64,000 bases of DNA from Bradyrhizobium sp. CB1717 (GTDB lineage: Bacteria > Pseudomonadota > Alphaproteobacteria > Rhizobiales > Xanthobacteraceae): assembly GCF_029714325.1 (NCBI RefSeq), contig NZ_CP121666.1, positions 558,001-622,000 of the forward strand, written 5' to 3'. The translations under genes and the position numbers were made by a program. Of this stretch, positions 1 through 7,089 are shown piece after piece. Below the pieces are notes generated by a model that did no database searches, had not been told where the DNA came from, and saw only the letters and a list, made by a program, of their open reading frames with translations. The first letter of the stretch is position 1. Each line of letters starts with the position of its first letter.

Positions 1-486
1 GTTCAGGCCCCACTTCGATGCACAGTAAGCTGCGCGGCCCGCAAATCCGAACCGGCCGGAATCTGACCCCATGATGACGATCTGTCCACGGTCGTGCCGC
101 TCAATTAGCGGAAGGCAGGCTTTCATTGTGTAGAACGCGCCGTCGAGGTTTGTCGACATCACAGCTCGCCATTCGTCCGGCTTGGTTTCGGTGACGGTCC
201 CCCAGATTCCAATGCCGGCATTCACCACGCAACCGCGTAAGGAATCGAGATCGACGAGCGAAGCAGCCCCTGCTTCGTTGACGGATGCCTCATTGCTGAC
301 ATCGACGATCGCCGTTCTTGCGTCCACACCAAATGCCCGGCACCTTTCTGCAGTCTTCGCAAGTTCCCCGCCTGTCCGCGCCCACAGTACGAGATCGAAA
401 CCGCTTCGTGCGAGTTCAAGCGCCGCTCCTGCGCCAACTCCCCGACTTGCGCCGGTCACCAGTACATATCCTTCGCCCTCTTCCAT
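1..486 (-). CDS. SDR family oxidoreductase (cut by window edge)
   Basis: Short-chain dehydrogenase/reductase, an NAD(P)-dependent alcohol/ketone oxidoreductase. Translation of the minus strand from the ATG at 486 gives the cofactor motif TGASRGVG near residue 10, NAGIG in mid-protein, and the catalytic YCASK motif close to the window edge, so about 160 residues are visible and the C-terminus is missing. The ATG overlaps the upstream TOPRIM gene's TAA by one base (TAATG), which points to translational coupling. In this operon of cyclitol-type enzymes it could oxidise or reduce a ring hydroxyl, but the substrate cannot be read from the sequence. The family call is firm; the specific function is open. 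Confidence 0.85.
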   Translation of the reverse strand, partial: MEEGEGYVLVTGASRGVGAGAALELARSGFDLVLWARTGGELAKTAERCRAFGVDARTAIVDVSNEASVNEAGAASLVDLDSLRGCVVNAGIGIWGTVTETKPDEWRAVMSTNLDGAFYTMKACLPLIERHDRGQIVIMGSDSGRFGFAGRAAYCASKWGLN

Positions 487-1103
487 TACAGGCTCCTTGG
501 ATGCAGAATTGAATTGACCCTCGCGGTTGCAAGCCTTTCGTCAAAACTCGCAGGGTCGGCAACATGCATGTCGCTCAAGTCACTGAACGGGTCCGGCATT
601 CTTAGGATTCGAATGACGCCATCGAAGCCGATCTGAACTAGGCGGTCCGAGATTTCATCGACGAAGTGATCGACACCCTTGGGAAAAGTACGGTTGGGAC
701 CGTCTAACCGTTCCCGTTGAATGTAGACCGTCCGTACCCCGTCCAAATGGTCTTGGCTTAGCACCATTGTCTGGTCGGAGCCTGGAATGCCGAGAGTTCG
801 AACGCCATGGGTCCATGCCGTCCAGCAATCTGATTCTCCTTCGACGACGATCATCTCCGCTGAGTTGTGGAAGGCATGGTTCGGCGGGGCGATATAGGCA
901 GTGATTGGTTCGTTGGCGATCGCAGACCATTTCGATCCATCGGCGCCGCGAAGCGCCACGCGCAGCCGCGCTTTGCCCGCTCTGCCATCCGGAAAGTGAT
1001 AACTAAAGCGTACGCCTTCCGGTACGTTGGTCAGCCCGTATGATCTTAGATCCGCAACGGAAATTCGCTTAAGGTCGCTAAGAACTTCGATCGTGACAGC
1101 CAT
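486..1103 (-). CDS. TOPRIM-domain protein, primase-like
   Basis: A 205-residue protein. An N-terminal stretch (about 10-60) resembles the region that precedes TOPRIM in phage and plasmid primases. It is followed by VVEGESDC and GIPGSDQ, the usual TOPRIM signature with its conserved Glu. The second acidic motif (normally EPD-x-GG) reads RERLDG, so the metal site may be altered. There is no helicase or zinc-finger part. I start at ATG 1103; a TTG at 1115 in the same frame is possible. It sits 32 bp after the PfpI gene and overlaps the SDR start by one base, so it is transcribed with biosynthetic genes, an odd place for a primase fragment. Role unknown; it could act on nucleic acid, or the fold could be reused. 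Confidence 0.65.
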   Translation of the reverse strand: MAVTIEVLSDLKRISVADLRSYGLTNVPEGVRFSYHFPDGRAGKARLRVALRGADGSKWSAIANEPITAYIAPPNHAFHNSAEMIVVEGESDCWTAWTHGVRTLGIPGSDQTMVLSQDHLDGVRTVYIQRERLDGPNRTFPKGVDHFVDEISDRLVQIGFDGVIRILRMPDPFSDLSDMHVADPASFDERLATARVNSILHPRSL

Positions 1104-1135
1104 CTTCCAAACCAATTTAGTGCTGATACCGCCGA

Positions 1136-1756
1136 CTAAGCTCCGCCGCCGTCCGTGAGACCATCAGCAGGAGTGCGCGTGGAAAATATCTCCAAACGTC
1201 TTCTGACCTGCCCCACGATCGCCGGGTGGAAATGCTCTAGGATCAGGAAACCCATGACTATCGATTTCGGGCAGACGTTTTCTTTTTGACCGCCAATCGA
1301 CCAGATCTTTCCGTCCCGAACGATCCCGCCCATGGGAATACAGCCCCCTGCCAGTGCCAGGGCATCCTTTTTGTCCGCATGAATAGCCACCTTGCGACCG
1401 GACAAAAGTCCGCACCCAGCTAGAATGAATGCACCGGAACAAACGCTGCAAATGATCGTCTCTTGTTGGGTGGCTTCGCGCAAGGATGCCTGGAAAGACA
1501 TCGACGGCCGCACCCATTGCGCAGCCCTTCCGCCTGGGAAAACCAGCGCATCATATTCCCGAAGTCTTCCATGATTGATTTCGCAATTTACCCGTAACCC
1601 GCCCGCGGTTATGGCAAGGTCGATTCCCAGACAAGAAATTACGGTCAGTCTTGGAGTGGCAGCGACGAGTTCAGACGCCTTTTGCAGGACGCAGGCGACC
1701 CCGACAAAGTCGAGATCATCCATCCCGTCAAATGCAACGACGCCGATGTGGGCCAT
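1136..1756 (-). CDS. DJ-1/PfpI family protein
   Basis: A 206-residue class I glutamine amidotransferase-like protein of the DJ-1/PfpI superfamily. The N-terminus (VVAFDGMDDLDFVG) matches the start of isonitrile-hydratase-like members. The nucleophile elbow reads ICSVCSGAFILAG, with the reactive Cys before SG near residue 105. GRKVAIHADK follows where relatives place a histidine-containing segment. Known members include isonitrile hydratases, glyoxalase III-type enzymes and N-terminal domains of AraC regulators; no AraC domain is present here. It starts 4 bp after the inositol-phosphate synthase stop, so it belongs to the same operon. It could hydrate or hydrolyse an intermediate, or detoxify an aldehyde by-product. 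Confidence 0.75.
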   Translation of the reverse strand: MAHIGVVAFDGMDDLDFVGVACVLQKASELVAATPRLTVISCLGIDLAITAGGLRVNCEINHGRLREYDALVFPGGRAAQWVRPSMSFQASLREATQQETIICSVCSGAFILAGCGLLSGRKVAIHADKKDALALAGGCIPMGGIVRDGKIWSIGGQKENVCPKSIVMGFLILEHFHPAIVGQVRRRLEIFSTRTPADGLTDGGGA

Positions 1757-1760
1757 TGGA

Positions 1761-2828
1761 TCACACCAACTCTTGTGCGCAAGCGGCGTTGAGCCGTCTT
1801 AGTTCCGCAAGCTCTCTCTCCTGCTCGTCCGCCAGATGACCGTGTGGAGGGGATTTCAGGAATGAAGCCGCAGCTGCGTTAAATCCGGCCAATCCGCGCC
1901 GGCGCGCTGACGCGGCAATGCGGATCAGGTCGATAATTACGCCCGCTGCATTGCTCGAATCCTGAACCTCCAATTTCAGATCGATCGAGATCGGCATGTT
2001 CGCCCAGCCCCTCCCGATGACGTTGAGATATGCAACCTTTCGATCCTGGAGGTGCGGCACTACGCCTGCGGAGGGAATGACGTGGACTCTGTTCATGTCG
2101 AGGCCGGTCCGCGCCAGCGCGTTGCGCTTGCTGACAGTTTTCGACTCACCCCTGTTCTGCAAGTTGCGGAAATCCTCGTTGCCGCCGAGGTTCAGTTGAT
2201 AGGTGTTTTCTAGCGTCAGCCCGCGGTTAATCAGCAGGTCGAGAATGGCCCGGTGTAGCATCGACGTGCCCATATGACTTGCAAGATCGTCGCCGATCAG
2301 GGACAGACCTCGTTCCTCGAATCGCTGCAAATGCTCTGGATTGCGCGCGACCGCTTCTGGCGTGCAATTCACAAAGCTGACTCCAGCCTCCAGCGCGCAT
2401 TCCGCGTAGGCATCGGCCGCACGTTGCAGGCCGGTCGGCAGCGAGTACAGTAGGACATCCGCTTCGGATTGACGCAGTTCCGTCGCGACGCCAGCCTGTC
2501 CCATCACACCCTTGTCGGCGAGGTGCACACCATTGTGCACGATGGTGGTCGAGTGCGGGATGTCGAGACCAAGATTCGGATAGTTGTTCGGCGCGCAGAA
2601 AATAGCCTTTTCGATCGGCAAACCGATTTTTTCTGGTTGAACGTCGAAGGCGGCAACCAGCTCTATGTCTCCGATTGCGAAGTCGCCGATCTTGAAATGG
2701 CGAATTCCGGGCAGCTTATTGGTGTCGGCCCCGTCAGCAATCAGCGTTCGATAGTAATAGATGCCCTGCAATAGTGCCGAGATATTGTTCCCCACACCAG
2801 CAACCGCTAGCCGCAACGGCTTCGCCAT
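1761..2828 (-). CDS. ino1: Inositol-3-phosphate synthase
   Basis: A 355-residue myo-inositol-phosphate synthase, which converts glucose 6-phosphate to inositol phosphate using bound NAD. The NAD-binding motif GVGNNISALLQG lies at residues 10-21 and the family motif GDDLASHMG occurs near residue 190. Length matches the short actinobacterial-type enzymes rather than the eukaryotic ones of about 500 residues. The frame is open upstream to 3131, but ATG 2828 is where homology begins and it falls 16 bp after the carbamoyltransferase stop. In this operon it would supply the cyclitol for the phosphatase gene at 4569-5378. The enzyme is unusual in alphaproteobacteria, which fits horizontal acquisition on the island. 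Confidence 0.88.
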   Translation of the reverse strand: MAKPLRLAVAGVGNNISALLQGIYYYRTLIADGADTNKLPGIRHFKIGDFAIGDIELVAAFDVQPEKIGLPIEKAIFCAPNNYPNLGLDIPHSTTIVHNGVHLADKGVMGQAGVATELRQSEADVLLYSLPTGLQRAADAYAECALEAGVSFVNCTPEAVARNPEHLQRFEERGLSLIGDDLASHMGTSMLHRAILDLLINRGLTLENTYQLNLGGNEDFRNLQNRGESKTVSKRNALARTGLDMNRVHVIPSAGVVPHLQDRKVAYLNVIGRGWANMPISIDLKLEVQDSSNAAGVIIDLIRIAASARRRGLAGFNAAAASFLKSPPHGHLADEQERELAELRRLNAACAQELV

Positions 2829-2844
2829 GATCTTTCCTTTCCCA

Positions 2845-4572
2845 TCACGCCTTGACCCAACTTTCGTCGACGCATTCGTCCGCCGCAAGAATGCCATCAC
2901 GTTTCTCGAGCTCCGGAAAGGCAATCCTGTTCTTGCGGGAGAACATGATTCCCCCGGCCCAAACATAGTTCGTGCCGCCCCATCGCATTGCGGATTCATC
3001 AGACGCGAAAAAGCCGCGTCCCGCCGAGTTTGCGCTGGTGTTGCACAATACAGCCAATCCGCTGATCGCGCTGTAGCGGTGCAGCAGGTCCGAGATCGTA
3101 GAGTTCTGTCTTTTATTGACGGTCTGCACACGCGCTGTGCCGTCCTCGTGGAGGACCGCCGGAATTCGGTTCTTCCAGCCGGGCTGCACGTCCCACTCGA
3201 ACGACATGTAAGGGTCGGGCCGGTCGATCAGGAAGAATTCAGCAGCCAGATCCTCAATGCATATCGGAGCCACAGGACGATAGCCTTCTCGCCGCTTGAT
3301 GACGTTCAGGTGGCTCTTCATGGCGGTGGACGTAGCCGGCGCGATTATGCTCCTGTTGCCCAAGGCGCGGGGACCCAATTCCGCGCGGCCGTTCAAGATT
3401 ACGACCGGTTCACCGGTCAAATGCAAAAGATCCGCGACCTCCGCAATGGCGCATGAGGCACCGCTCCAGCCGGGAGGCGGACCCTTGAGCACCAGCTCCG
3501 GCCCGCTATAGACCGACCATTCGAGCGGCGCTAGTCCGCCATCTGCGACCCATCCGCAGACGGCCGCGCCCAGCGCGGCGCCAGAGTCGTTCGGGAAGGG
3601 CGGCACCCAGACGCTATCGAAAAGTCCGCAGGTCCGCAGCCTACGATTCCACTTGATGTTCAACGCACATCCGCCGCAAAACACCAAATCCCCGCACTGT
3701 CTTGTCTGCTGCTTGAGTAGGGCTGCCAACGCAGCATGAAACGTCCTCCAGATGAACTCATGCCAGGTCGCGAGCACGTCTTCCGGCGCTATGTCGTGGA
3801 AGTCGATCCGGCTGAGGAGCTGCTGCAGCAGCTGATGTCCTAAAGGCTCCTGCCAGTAAAAGTCGTCATGGCTTCGGCGGCTGTCGATCACGAGCGCGCA
3901 GACACGTTTGTAAGCGTCGTCACATCTCGCCAGCAGGCGTTCGTCCACCTGTCCGCGCGCGATAAGGGCCATTATTTTCCCAGGAACAGCAAGGGTATCC
4001 GGAAACTGAATTCCGGTGTCGAAGGGGGGCACCCGCAGTGCCATCTCGTGATACGCATTGCCGATCAGTGGGCAAATCGTCGAAATGGATTGGACGTTGT
4101 TGGCGGCCGGATCGGCATAATACAGGCACGGGAACATCGCGCCGTCCCAGACGATGATCCAACTCGGTTTGCCAGCGGCCGCGAAAGGGCTGGCGCAATA
4201 GCTGCCGAGAAGGTGACCGGAATAGTGACAGAAGCTGGAGTAGGGAAGATCCCACACCTTGAAGCGATATTCCTGAAGCGGATTATTGCCTAGGATGCCC
4301 CGTCGGTACGGCGCGAGATTTACCTCCACTTCTTCGTGAAACAATCTGGATGTCTTGAAGGTTCGCCGCCATCCGTCGAACACGAACTTGTCGACGTCGC
4401 GGGAATCGTAACCGTTGTCGGCGAGAATATCGAAAACCTGTCCCAGATCGGTGATCTTGCTATGCCGCTCTGCGTCATTGAGTTTCTCCATCTCGATGGA
4501 GAAGATTAGGCGCCCGTTATCAACCAGCGCTACGCCTCCGTCGTGAGTAAGCTTGACGCCACAGGTGATCAT
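2845..4572 (-). CDS. NodU/CmcH-type O-carbamoyltransferase
   Basis: A 575-residue carbamoyltransferase that would move a carbamoyl group from carbamoyl phosphate, through carbamoyl-adenylate, to a hydroxyl group. The N-terminal Kae1-like half begins with a HDGG motif and includes FSIEMEKLND. GGCALNIKWNRRL and PPFPNDSGAALGAA mark the middle. The C-terminal YrdC-like part carries GRAELGPRALGNRS, the NodU/CmcH signature. Full length for the family. Relatives act on Nod factors, cephamycin, novobiocin, tobramycin and other secondary metabolites. The start ATG overlaps the stop of the phosphatase gene by four bases (ATGA). The acceptor is unknown; an inositol-derived ring or a sugar is plausible from the neighbours. 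Confidence 0.9.
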   Translation of the reverse strand: MITCGVKLTHDGGVALVDNGRLIFSIEMEKLNDAERHSKITDLGQVFDILADNGYDSRDVDKFVFDGWRRTFKTSRLFHEEVEVNLAPYRRGILGNNPLQEYRFKVWDLPYSSFCHYSGHLLGSYCASPFAAAGKPSWIIVWDGAMFPCLYYADPAANNVQSISTICPLIGNAYHEMALRVPPFDTGIQFPDTLAVPGKIMALIARGQVDERLLARCDDAYKRVCALVIDSRRSHDDFYWQEPLGHQLLQQLLSRIDFHDIAPEDVLATWHEFIWRTFHAALAALLKQQTRQCGDLVFCGGCALNIKWNRRLRTCGLFDSVWVPPFPNDSGAALGAAVCGWVADGGLAPLEWSVYSGPELVLKGPPPGWSGASCAIAEVADLLHLTGEPVVILNGRAELGPRALGNRSIIAPATSTAMKSHLNVIKRREGYRPVAPICIEDLAAEFFLIDRPDPYMSFEWDVQPGWKNRIPAVLHEDGTARVQTVNKRQNSTISDLLHRYSAISGLAVLCNTSANSAGRGFFASDESAMRWGGTNYVWAGGIMFSRKNRIAFPELEKRDGILAADECVDESWVKA

Positions 4573-5378
4573 CCGGCTCTTCCAGTCTCTAGAACCGACC
4601 GCAATCGGTCAAATATCGGCGGACAAGCGATCAGGAAGTCTTCGCCATCGCTGGCGTCCTGACCTCCGTGCAATGTGAGCCGAGCCATTTTCGCGCCGGC
4701 TTCGGTTGCAATCAGACCGGCAGCGGCAACATCCCAAATGCGGATACGATCGAAAAACCCTTCAAGTCTGCCATCCGCGACCCAACAAATGTCTAGCGCC
4801 GGCGCGGCCAACCTCCGAATGTCGCCGAACATCAGCAACAACGGCTTCAATCGGTCGAGAATACGCTCGATGTTCCTGCGATCGTGAGGAAAGCCGGTGG
4901 CAATTAGCGCCCGCGCGGGATCGACCGCACTCGAGATCTTGATCGGAGCGCCGTCACGGAATGCGCCCCCTCCCAGCGTCGCGTGGAATGTCTGGGACTG
5001 GAAGGGCGCATGGACGACCCCCAAGACGATATCGCCTCCCAACGACAGTGCGATCGAGATCGCCACGTGGTCGAGGCCATGCGCGAAGTTCGCTGTCCCG
5101 TCGAGCGGGTCGATGATCCAGCACGGATCGGACCCGGCCGAAGCGAAAGCGGCGCCTTCCTCCGATAAGATCATGTGATCGGGCCAGCGCTCGCCGATGC
5201 GCGCGCGGAGCAATTGGTCAACCTCAATATCGGCCGTAGTTACGAGTTCGAAGCCGCCCTTGGAGCAGACGTCGAAATGCGCGCGCTCGCGCATCCGAAG
5301 TAGGGTCGCGCCGGCCTCGTGACTGATGGCAAGCGCGAATTCCAGATAGGGCACCAGATTAACCGACGCGGACGACAT
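4569..5378 (-). CDS. Inositol monophosphatase family phosphatase
   Basis: A 269-residue magnesium-dependent sugar/inositol phosphatase. It shows the first metal ligands in ILSEEGA (about residue 72), the main signature IDPLDGTANFAHG (about 90-102) and the C-terminal WDVAAAG with its metal-binding Asp (about residue 215). Members dephosphorylate inositol phosphates, histidinol phosphate, PAP or sugar phosphates. Operon neighbourhood with inositol-3-phosphate synthase makes inositol phosphate the leading substrate, giving free myo-inositol. It starts 6 bp after the kinase-like gene and overlaps the carbamoyltransferase start by four bases. The family is certain; the substrate is inferred from context. 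Confidence 0.88.
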   Translation of the reverse strand: MSSASVNLVPYLEFALAISHEAGATLLRMRERAHFDVCSKGGFELVTTADIEVDQLLRARIGERWPDHMILSEEGAAFASAGSDPCWIIDPLDGTANFAHGLDHVAISIALSLGGDIVLGVVHAPFQSQTFHATLGGGAFRDGAPIKISSAVDPARALIATGFPHDRRNIERILDRLKPLLLMFGDIRRLAAPALDICWVADGRLEGFFDRIRIWDVAAAGLIATEAGAKMARLTLHGGQDASDGEDFLIACPPIFDRLRSVLETGRAG

Positions 5379-5384
5379 TCTGAT

Positions 5385-6407
5385 CTACTCGATGGCTAGG
5401 GATTCTCGCAGATAGGCCCAGTCTCCCTTCTTGGTCGCGTCAATACTGACATAGAAGACCGGCATTGCGGACACGATGTGTTTTAGCTTTGCCTTCATCG
5501 ATCCGTACATTTCCGCGAGTTGGAAATGATCGCCTTGCACGGACGCAAGGATATCGTCCTTGATGCCGTAGGTCACGGTCGGAAAAGCGAATAGTTCTGC
5601 GAACCCGTAGATCTGATCGATTGTCATTCGTCGTATCAAAGCAGGCCGCTCCGGACGATAATCTATTACGCACATGATGTTTGGCGTTGTTTCGCTCTTG
5701 GTGTGCTCGAAAAATGATGCATGTCTAAGGGTGTACTCGTCGGCCTCGATATGCGGTTGGGCGCCGCTGGCCCGAATTTGGTCAGCAAAGATCGGGTCGT
5801 CGCGGACGCGGACCGGACTCTGAACCCCGATCACTCGCGTGGTCGATACAACGCAATGCGTATTCGCGACGAAGATGGCGCCGTGTTTGCAGGCTTCTTT
5901 GAGCATGACGGTCTTGCCGCCACTCCCTCGCCCGATAAGCAGAATGCCTTTTCCGTTCAACTCCACGCAAGCTGCCTTCAGATGCAGGTCGCCCCGCTTT
6001 TCGGCCTCCAGTGTCAAAAACACTTTGGTAAAATATGGCCAGATCAATTTTTTCAACGTTGTCCCGATCACGAGAACTTCGGATCCTGCAGTGAAAATAA
6101 AGGCAGGATCACCGAAATGGTGCGTAATGTAGAAGCCGGAGCGAAATCGATCGCCGCGAAAAGATTTGTCGCAGTAGTTCTTCAGCCAACTGAGCTCCTC
6201 GCTGCTAAAACTCTCTTGCTCGAACAGCGACACTCGATACTTGCATTGTTCAAACTCTGATTTCGAACTCGAGTGCGAATAAACGTAGCTCGAGCCCGGA
6301 AACGGGGCTGAATTCGAAGCCACCCCGATGCGAAGATAGTTAAGGTCTACGATCCAGTAATGCGGGCAGCCGAACCGTCGGACAGCCTGCTCGTACGACG
6401 AATTCAT
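5385..6407 (-). CDS. HPr kinase-like (HprK-related) protein
   Basis: A 340-residue protein with a C-terminal P-loop kinase domain like that of HPr Ser kinase. LNGKGILLIGRGSGGKT (about 150-166) is the Walker A region, and the domain is preceded by a LHLKAACVEL strand typical of HprK. Where HprK has an Asp-Asp after the next strand, this protein has VANTH, so the catalytic details may differ. The N-terminal 140 residues (GTTLKKLIWPYFTK segment) resemble other HprK-like proteins of peptide clusters. HprK-like kinases phosphorylate serine of HPr, free serine, or the C-terminal serine of some lasso peptides. With the Ser-rich peptide at 9191-9505 a peptide substrate is attractive, and a small-molecule substrate is the alternative. 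It lies 7 bp after the cupin-like gene. Confidence 0.72.
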   Translation of the reverse strand: MNSSYEQAVRRFGCPHYWIVDLNYLRIGVASNSAPFPGSSYVYSHSSSKSEFEQCKYRVSLFEQESFSSEELSWLKNYCDKSFRGDRFRSGFYITHHFGDPAFIFTAGSEVLVIGTTLKKLIWPYFTKVFLTLEAEKRGDLHLKAACVELNGKGILLIGRGSGGKTVMLKEACKHGAIFVANTHCVVSTTRVIGVQSPVRVRDDPIFADQIRASGAQPHIEADEYTLRHASFFEHTKSETTPNIMCVIDYRPERPALIRRMTIDQIYGFAELFAFPTVTYGIKDDILASVQGDHFQLAEMYGSMKAKLKHIVSAMPVFYVSIDATKKGDWAYLRESLAIE

Positions 6408-6414
6408 GTCGGCC

Positions 6415-7089
6415 TCACGTTGCTAGGCCCATGCGGCGCAGCGCCCTGATCAGCGCGTTAAGCTTCGTAGCATCAATTTTCTTCTCTCCCTCTTCCTGAA
6501 TGCCTTCGTGTGCTGATTTCCCGACCCGCGTGCGTCGTCTACCGGTTCGCAATTCGTAGATATCGAATGAATTGCGATTTATGGGTCCCTGCAGCATAAG
6601 GCTTACGGTATTTGCCGACGCAAACGTTGAATGAACCATCTCGCTGTCGATCATGTAGGCCGAACCGGCAGCTTGTGCCTGCACAAGCAGCGGCCTCAGT
6701 GGGAACGATAGCCGGTCTGCATCCAAACTGGAATTGGCACCGAATAGTAGGTGCTTGTATTCACCGGACAGGATTCTCGCGCAGAAATGTGCCCGGTGGT
6801 GATGAGCTTCTAGAACCTCTTCGCCGAAAACATGCAGTCTCAACTTCCAAGCGTTCTCAACGCCCTCCATAAGCACAATCTTCGAAAACAAATTGAAGCT
6901 CTCGCATTGCGCGAGAAGAACTTCCGAGTTCAAGACGCCTTCGAGAAGGGCCCCCAACACGGACGGACGAGACGCATGCTCGAGCGCGGCGCAACCGCCT
7001 TGGTGTGCGCCCAGGATATCATTCCAGCCGACCGCGTCACAAAGCGCTCGGACCTGGGTTGCGGAATCGCCCCGGCCATCGATCGTCAT
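6415..7089 (-). CDS. Cupin-like protein of unknown function
   Basis: A 224-residue protein. The centre reads WKLRLHVFG then EAHHHRAHFCARILSGEY (about 82-110), which looks like a cupin metal-binding strand pair (clustered His, then R-x2-F and L-x-G). A later segment, AYMIDSEMVHSTF (about 145-157), could give the last metal-ligand His. The N-terminal 75 residues are helical-looking and not recognised. The C-terminus is basic. Cupins of this kind may be iron dioxygenases or isomerases. Its ATG overlaps the radical SAM stop by four bases (ATGA), so the two are likely made together. I infer the cupin fold from motifs only; a structural prediction would settle it. Confidence 0.5.
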   Translation of the reverse strand: MTIDGRGDSATQVRALCDAVGWNDILGAHQGGCAALEHASRPSVLGALLEGVLNSEVLLAQCESFNLFSKIVLMEGVENAWKLRLHVFGEEVLEAHHHRAHFCARILSGEYKHLLFGANSSLDADRLSFPLRPLLVQAQAAGSAYMIDSEMVHSTFASANTVSLMLQGPINRNSFDIYELRTGRRRTRVGKSAHEGIQEEGEKKIDATKLNALIRALRRMGLAT

